Shown here one piece after another: positions 30,429 through 34,888 of a stretch of DNA of 34,888 bases. The notes under the pieces were generated by a model, which did no database searches, was not told where the DNA came from, and saw only the letters and a program-made list of their open reading frames with translations. The position numbers were made by a program, and so were the translations under genes. The first letter of the stretch is position 1, and each line of letters starts with the position of its first letter. This stretch comes from UBA3537 sp965657165 (GTDB lineage: Bacteria; Bacteroidota; Bacteroidia; Flavobacteriales; Flavobacteriaceae), in assembly GCA_965657165.1 (NCBI GenBank), contig CBFHNG010000020.1:1-34888 (forward strand), read 5' to 3'.

Positions 30429-32093
30429 ATGACAATAAATACAAAACATATCAAATTATGGAATAAGAAGATTGGGGTCTTGGGTTTGATTTTGTTGTTT
30501 TCTTTTATTGGAAATGCACAAATTAAAACTTTTATTGATTCTACTTCCATTAAGATTGGTGAAGAGTTGCTGTATACTATAGAAACTGAGGTAGACAGCG
30601 CAGCGCTTGTGTTATTCCCTGAAGGACAAACATTTCAACCAATGGAGGTCATTGAAAGTTATCCTGTTGATACTGTTTTAAATGATGTTAGATTAAAACT
30701 CATAAAAAAATATGGCATTACACAATTTGATTCGGGTGCCTACACCATACCGAGACAAAAAGTATTAGTTGGGGATTTAACCTTGTACTCTGACTCTGTT
30801 CAAATAACTGTTCGGCCAGTTCTTGTTGATACTACAAAGCAAAAATTATATGATATTAAACCTCTAATTGTTGTAGAAAAACAATTGTCGGTTTGGGAAA
30901 AATTTTGGTGGGGCTTTGTGCTTTTGTTTCTTGTTATTGGTAGCGGTTTATATTGGTACTTTTTTCGAAAAAAAGCATTAACAGAAGAAGAGAGAATAGC
31001 GGCACTACCACCATACAAACAAGCAAAATTAGCACTTAGTAAACTTGATGAGCAAGTCTATTTTGAAAATCAAAAAATCAAAGAGTACTATTCTGATCTT
31101 ACTTTTATATTAAGAAAATATCTCAACGAAAAAGTGTACGACCAATCACTTGAAAGCACAACAGTAGAGCTTGTGACTCGACTAAATTTACTTAAAGACT
31201 CTAAAGATGTTTTGATTAAAAAAATCACTATTGAAAATATTCAAGAAATTTTGAAACGTGCTGACCTTGTAAAATTTGCAAAGTCCAAGCCTGACTTTGA
31301 AATCGCTAGAATGGACAAGCAAATTATTGACAAAGAAATAGATCATGTTAAAGAGGGGTTGCCAGAGCCTACAGAAGAAGATTTATTAAAAGATTTAGAA
31401 TATCAAAAAGAAATAGAGAGAAAACAAAGGCGTAGAAAAATAAAAATAATAGGGCTTTGTTTTGTTGGCGCTTTGATTGCTTTTTTTGTTGGTTTTGGAA
31501 TACATTCTGGATTTACAACAGCAAAGGACACGTTGTTGCGCCACCCAAGTAAATTGCTTTTAGAACAAAAAAACTGGGTAAAAAGTGAATATGGGGCACC
31601 TGGAATTATTGTTCAAACCCCCGAAGTTTTAGAACGGCAAATGCCTGTAAATACAGATAGTCTTAATGCTAATTTAAATACTAAAATTTTTAACTTTAAA
31701 AGCTCTAAAGTCCCTTTAGAGATTACTGTAAAAAGCTCTGTTCTAAGCTCAGATGATAATCCTGATAAGTCCTCTTCTGAGGCCATCGATCTTGTTGGTG
31801 TAGCCAATAAGGAGCTTTCTTTACTAGAGAAAAAAGGCGCTGTTAATCTTATTCCAAGAACAGAGCAGTTTATCACTCCAAATGGCCAGGAAGGTTTAAA
31901 AACGTATGGTACTACATCTCTAAATTTTGATACTGGAGAATTTGCCGAAGGCAACTTTATAATTCTAGGGTTTTCTACCCCAAAAGTACTTCAACAGTTG
32001 GTACTGGTTTGGAAGTCAAATGATATTTATGCTACCGAAATGGCAAGTCGTATTTTAGGTTCTGTTGAATTGATAAAAGATAATCAAGAGTGA
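30429..32093 (+). CDS. BatD-like composite membrane protein
   Basis: A 554-residue protein. Residues 1-30 are a signal peptide (cleavage after FIGNA, before Q). Residues about 31-135 are a beta-rich BatD-like domain (IKTFIDSTSIKIGEELLYTIETEVD...). A membrane helix lies at about 159-178 (WWGFVLLFLVIGSGLYWYFF), then a cytoplasmic helical domain with LPPYKQAKLALSKLDEQ and YYSDLTFILRKYL (DUF4381-like), then a second helix at about 339-358 (IIGLCFVGALIAFFVGFGI). The rest (about 360-554) is again outside. It lies between DUF58 and BatA, where flavobacteria usually encode such a protein. The C-terminal domain (FITPNGQEGLKTYGTT, QLVLVWKSNDIYATEMASRI) is not recognised. It ends on TGATG, overlapping the BatA start. 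Confidence 0.8.
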   Translation: MTINTKHIKLWNKKIGVLGLILLFSFIGNAQIKTFIDSTSIKIGEELLYTIETEVDSAALVLFPEGQTFQPMEVIESYPVDTVLNDVRLKLIKKYGITQFDSGAYTIPRQKVLVGDLTLYSDSVQITVRPVLVDTTKQKLYDIKPLIVVEKQLSVWEKFWWGFVLLFLVIGSGLYWYFFRKKALTEEERIAALPPYKQAKLALSKLDEQVYFENQKIKEYYSDLTFILRKYLNEKVYDQSLESTTVELVTRLNLLKDSKDVLIKKITIENIQEILKRADLVKFAKSKPDFEIARMDKQIIDKEIDHVKEGLPEPTEEDLLKDLEYQKEIERKQRRRKIKIIGLCFVGALIAFFVGFGIHSGFTTAKDTLLRHPSKLLLEQKNWVKSEYGAPGIIVQTPEVLERQMPVNTDSLNANLNTKIFNFKSSKVPLEITVKSSVLSSDDNPDKSSSEAIDLVGVANKELSLLEKKGAVNLIPRTEQFITPNGQEGLKTYGTTSLNFDTGEFAEGNFIILGFSTPKVLQQLVLVWKSNDIYATEMASRILGSVELIKDNQE

Positions 32094-33094
32094 TGCTAGA
32101 AGGAATTGAATTCACACATAAAGAATTACTTTGGTTGCTTTCGATCATACCTGTACTTTTGCTATGGTACATTTTAAAGCACAAAAAACAAACTGCTGTT
32201 TTGGAAATCTCTAGTACTGATGGCCTTTTGAAAGGAAATCAATTTTGGCCCATTTTAAAACACAGTTTGTTTGTGCTAAGAGCTTTAGCACTTACACTTA
32301 TTATTGTTGCAATGGCAAGACCTCAAACTGTAGATGTTTCAACAAAAACAAAAACAACTCGTGGAATTGATATCGTAATGGCTATTGATGTTTCGGCGAG
32401 CATGCTCGCCAAGGACTTAAAACCCAACAGGTTAGAGGCCTTAAAAAAGGTGGCCAGTAAATTTATAAATAGACGCCCCAACGACAGAATTGGGTTAGTA
32501 GAATATGCGGGTGAAAGTTACACTCGAACTCCCGTTACAAGTGATAAAGGGATTATTCTCAAATCATTAAGAGACATAAAATACAATACCATCATAACAG
32601 GTGGTACCGCTATTGGTATGGGGCTAGCTACAGCCGTCAATCGATTAAAAGAAAGTAAGGCAAAAAGTAGAATCATTATTTTACTTACAGATGGTGTCAA
32701 TAACTCTGGTTTTATTGATCCACAAACCGCTAGTGAGCTTGCTGTAGAATATGGCATAAAAACATACACTATTGGATTGGGTAGCAACGGAATGGCGCTA
32801 TCCCCTGTGGCAATAAATAATGGAAAATTTCAATACTCGAGAATTCAAGTTGAGATTGATGAAAAACTATTAAAAGAAATTGCATCTGAAACTGGTGGAA
32901 AATATTTTCGCGCCACAAACAATAAAAAATTGGAAGACATTTATGACGAAATCGACAAACTTGAAAAAACAGAAATAGAAGAATTTAAGTATTATAATTA
33001 TGAAGAAAAATTTCGCCCTCTAGTGCTTTTGGCGCTAGGCTTATTGGTTTTAGAATTTTTGCTTCGACATACCCTTTTAAGAAGTTTTATATAA
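32093..33094 (+). CDS. batA: BatA, VWA domain membrane protein
   Basis: A 333-residue protein with membrane helices near the N-terminus (about 10-28 and 60-77) and at the C-terminus (about 310-327), enclosing a von Willebrand factor A domain. The metal site is DVSAS at 99-103, with threonine and aspartate contacts in IITGGTAIGMG and LLTDGVNNSGF. The TRGIDIVMAIDVSASMLAKDL segment is typical of BatA. A GTG directly upstream (32090) would add one residue, but the ATG at 32093 overlaps the preceding stop as TGATG and is the better start. BatA and BatB are thought to form a periplasmic-side complex with other Bat proteins linked to oxygen tolerance or envelope integrity. Confidence 0.9.
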   Translation: MLEGIEFTHKELLWLLSIIPVLLLWYILKHKKQTAVLEISSTDGLLKGNQFWPILKHSLFVLRALALTLIIVAMARPQTVDVSTKTKTTRGIDIVMAIDVSASMLAKDLKPNRLEALKKVASKFINRRPNDRIGLVEYAGESYTRTPVTSDKGIILKSLRDIKYNTIITGGTAIGMGLATAVNRLKESKAKSRIIILLTDGVNNSGFIDPQTASELAVEYGIKTYTIGLGSNGMALSPVAINNGKFQYSRIQVEIDEKLLKEIASETGGKYFRATNNKKLEDIYDEIDKLEKTEIEEFKYYNYEEKFRPLVLLALGLLVLEFLLRHTLLRSFI

Positions 33095-33096
33095 TT

Positions 33097-34134
33097 ATGT
33101 TTCAATTAGAAGAAGACATGTGGTTTTGGCTTTTATTTATTCCATTAGGAATGCTATTGTTATTCCTATGGACACAACTTTGGAAAAAAAGAACGAAGCG
33201 TAAATTTTCAGATTTGATGCTTCTAAAACGCCTTAGCCCAGATCAATCTTTGTTTAAATCTGTTTTAAAATTTATAACACTTTCTCTCGGTTTTATATGC
33301 TTAATCATCGCACTAGTCAATCCAAAAATTGGGACTTCCTTACAAACTGTAAAAAGAGAAGGGGTTGATATTGTCTTTGCCATAGATGTTTCGAAAAGTA
33401 TGCTAGCTGAAGACATCGCGCCAAATAGACTAGAAAAATCAAAGCAACTGACAACTCAAATCATCAATAATCTTGTAAGCGACAGAGTTGGAATAATTGC
33501 ATATGCCGCAAAAGCAGTCCCTCAACTTCCAATTACAACAGATTATTCCGCTGCAAAAATGTTTTTACAAAACATGAATACTGATATGCTTTCATCACAA
33601 GGAACAGCCATTGATGAGGCCATACAGTTATCGAGAAGTTACTATAATGACGAAGAACAAACAAATCGTGTTTTAGTTATCATTTCAGATGGGGAAGACC
33701 ACAATAATTTAAGTCTTGATGTGGCAGAAGCGGCTGCAAAAGAAGGTATAAAAATATTTACAATTGGTGTAGGCACTGAAAAAGGAGGCCCTATTCCAAT
33801 CAAACGAAATGGTATAGTAATGAGCTATAAAAAAGACCAAAATGATGCAACTGTAATTACAAAATTGAATAAAAAAACACTTTCGGAAATTGCTGATGAA
33901 GCAAATGGTACATATGTTGATGGTAAAAACACAAATGATGTAATAGAAACTGTTGGAGAAATTTTGAATAAAATGGACAAAAAAGAATTTGAAGCCAAAG
34001 AATTTGCAGAATTTAAAGATCAATTTCAGTGGTTTTTGGGATTAGGACTTTTCTTTTTAATTTTGGACGTCCTATTTCTAGAACGTAAAACAGCTTGGCT
34101 AAAACGCCTGAACTTATTCAATGAAAACCTATGA
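33097..34134 (+). CDS. batB: BatB, VWA domain membrane protein
   Basis: A 345-residue protein paralogous to BatA. It has N-terminal membrane helices at about 9-28 and 57-75, a VWA domain with DVSKS at 97-101 (in GVDIVFAIDVSKSMLAEDI), SSQGTAIDEAI and VIISDGEDHNN contacts, and a C-terminal helix at about 318-335 (FLGLGLFFLILDVLFL). It begins two bases after the batA stop and its own stop overlaps the batC start by four bases (ATGA), so batA, batB and batC are translationally coupled. The role is inferred from the Bat operon layout. Confidence 0.92.
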   Translation: MFQLEEDMWFWLLFIPLGMLLLFLWTQLWKKRTKRKFSDLMLLKRLSPDQSLFKSVLKFITLSLGFICLIIALVNPKIGTSLQTVKREGVDIVFAIDVSKSMLAEDIAPNRLEKSKQLTTQIINNLVSDRVGIIAYAAKAVPQLPITTDYSAAKMFLQNMNTDMLSSQGTAIDEAIQLSRSYYNDEEQTNRVLVIISDGEDHNNLSLDVAEAAAKEGIKIFTIGVGTEKGGPIPIKRNGIVMSYKKDQNDATVITKLNKKTLSEIADEANGTYVDGKNTNDVIETVGEILNKMDKKEFEAKEFAEFKDQFQWFLGLGLFFLILDVLFLERKTAWLKRLNLFNENL

Positions 34135-34888
34135 AAATAAGTACAAAAAAATATATGAGCTATTATTGTATAAATTTCTCTTTGTACAGGTTTACTGTGC
34201 TCGTTCTTTTATCTTGTAGTTTTTCATTTGCTCAAGAATTAGATAAACTTCAAGTTGAGTCCGATGCTCTTGTTTATGAAGGAAATTTAGCATCAAAAGA
34301 GAACTTTATTGAAGCGGAAAAATATTATAGAAAAGCAATCTCAAAAAAAGAAACAAATGCCAAAGGCGCTTACAATCTAGGCAATGCATATTACAGTTCC
34401 GAGCTTTATGACGAAGCCATTTCCAAACTTATAGAAGCCACAAAAAATGGCACTAAAGAAGAAAAACACCGAGCATTTCATAATATTGGAAACACCTTAA
34501 TGCAAAATAAAAAATGTAGAGAAGCTGTTGAAGCCTATAAAAATGCATTAAGAAACAATCCCTCTGATGAAGAAAGTCGCTACAATTTAGCACTTGCTAA
34601 AGAATGCGCCAAAGAACAAGGCGGTGGCGAGAGTGAAGACGAGAAAAAAGATAAAGAAAAGGACGAAAATAAAAAGGAAGACCAAAAAGAAGATAGCGAC
34701 AACCAACAGGACAAAAACGAACAAAATAAAGATCAAGACGGAGACGAAAAAGAAGAAAACGAAGGGTCCGACAAAAAGGATAACAATGGAAACCCCAAAG
34801 ATCAAGAAGGTGATCAAAAAAATCCTAATCAAAAAAATAAAAACCAACAAGGAAAACTATCTCCTCAGCAAGTCAAAAACCTGCTTGA
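34131..34888 (+). CDS. batC: BatC, TPR protein (partial, runs off the window)
   Basis: The first 252 codons of an open frame that has no stop before the window ends. Residues 1-34 are a signal peptide (LLSCSFSFA, before QELDK). Three tetratricopeptide repeats follow at about 46-75, 77-108 and 114-147 (AKGAYNLGNAYYSSELYDEA, HRAFHNIGNTLMQNKKCREA). Residues about 163-241 are a low-complexity stretch of Lys, Glu, Asp, Asn and Gln. The frame then continues GKLSPQQVKNLL. This TPR plus charged tail is the usual BatC layout. The ATG overlaps the batB stop. The second half of the protein and any following batD lie outside the window. Confidence 0.88.
   Translation, partial: MKISTKKYMSYYCINFSLYRFTVLVLLSCSFSFAQELDKLQVESDALVYEGNLASKENFIEAEKYYRKAISKKETNAKGAYNLGNAYYSSELYDEAISKLIEATKNGTKEEKHRAFHNIGNTLMQNKKCREAVEAYKNALRNNPSDEESRYNLALAKECAKEQGGGESEDEKKDKEKDENKKEDQKEDSDNQQDKNEQNKDQDGDEKEENEGSDKKDNNGNPKDQEGDQKNPNQKNKNQQGKLSPQQVKNLL

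Noticed and set aside
32090..32092. GTG start for batA
   Set aside because: The adjacent ATG at 32093 gives the common TGATG overlap and differs by only one residue.
34587..34850. 87-residue hydrophobic frame on the minus strand
   Set aside because: It is the complement of the Lys/Glu-rich low-complexity part of batC; the Phe, Leu, Ile and Val content is a by-product of purine-rich coding DNA.

Overview
The window looks like chromosomal DNA from a member of the Flavobacteriaceae (phylum Bacteroidota). The evidence is an AT-rich sequence, A-rich leaders with few Shine-Dalgarno sites, promoter elements of the Bacteroidota type (TAnnTTTG, once with TTTG at exactly 19 bases), an OmpA protein with thrombospondin type 3 repeats, the rnc / IPExxxVDY-like / pyk order, and a MoxR-DUF58-Bat aerotolerance-type operon. 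No rRNA, tRNA, CRISPR array, insertion sequence or phage gene was seen.

Layout. 1-1458 is a loose accessory patch of very small membrane and lipoprotein genes: a DoxX-like protein, a 54-residue membrane peptide, a lipoprotein, a decayed lipoprotein stub, and a coupled pair of tiny membrane proteins on the minus strand. 1689-2358 holds two small genes of unknown function separated by a strong bidirectional terminator. 2451-11997 is a minus-strand block: a RecB/AddA-like helicase-nuclease, kbl (glycine C-acetyltransferase), a major OmpA-type porin-like protein with its own promoter and terminator, an AddB-like nuclease and an alpha/beta hydrolase coupled to it. The two nuclease genes together probably make an AddAB-type double-strand-break repair enzyme.

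12106-12714 is a Mn/Fe superoxide dismutase. 12889-17070 is a minus-strand purine cluster (purN, an RNase H-like gene overlapping purN, a PfkB sugar/nucleoside kinase and a long PurF-type amidophosphoribosyltransferase). 17254-21539 is a plus-strand run: acpP, fabF, rnc (TTG start, in the same frame just after the fabF stop), an IPExxxVDY-like protein and pyk. dinB (minus) overlaps the end of pyk. A CYTH triphosphatase-like gene and an ALDH7-type aldehyde dehydrogenase follow.

24843-26278 holds the least explained pair: a membrane-anchored protein with two OmpA-like domains followed 14 bp later by a membrane-anchored coiled-coil protein with a helix-hairpin-helix domain. An AlbA_2-domain protein and an aldo/keto reductase form a minus-strand operon (26328-28354). 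The window ends with a tightly packed plus-strand operon: MoxR ATPase, DUF58 protein, a BatD-like composite membrane protein, BatA, BatB and the first part of BatC, which runs off the right edge.

Most genes are ordinary housekeeping genes. The points most worth following are the OmpA / helix-hairpin-helix pair, the in-frame fabF-rnc junction, the AddAB-like genes interrupted by metabolic and envelope genes, and the small-gene patch at the left end.
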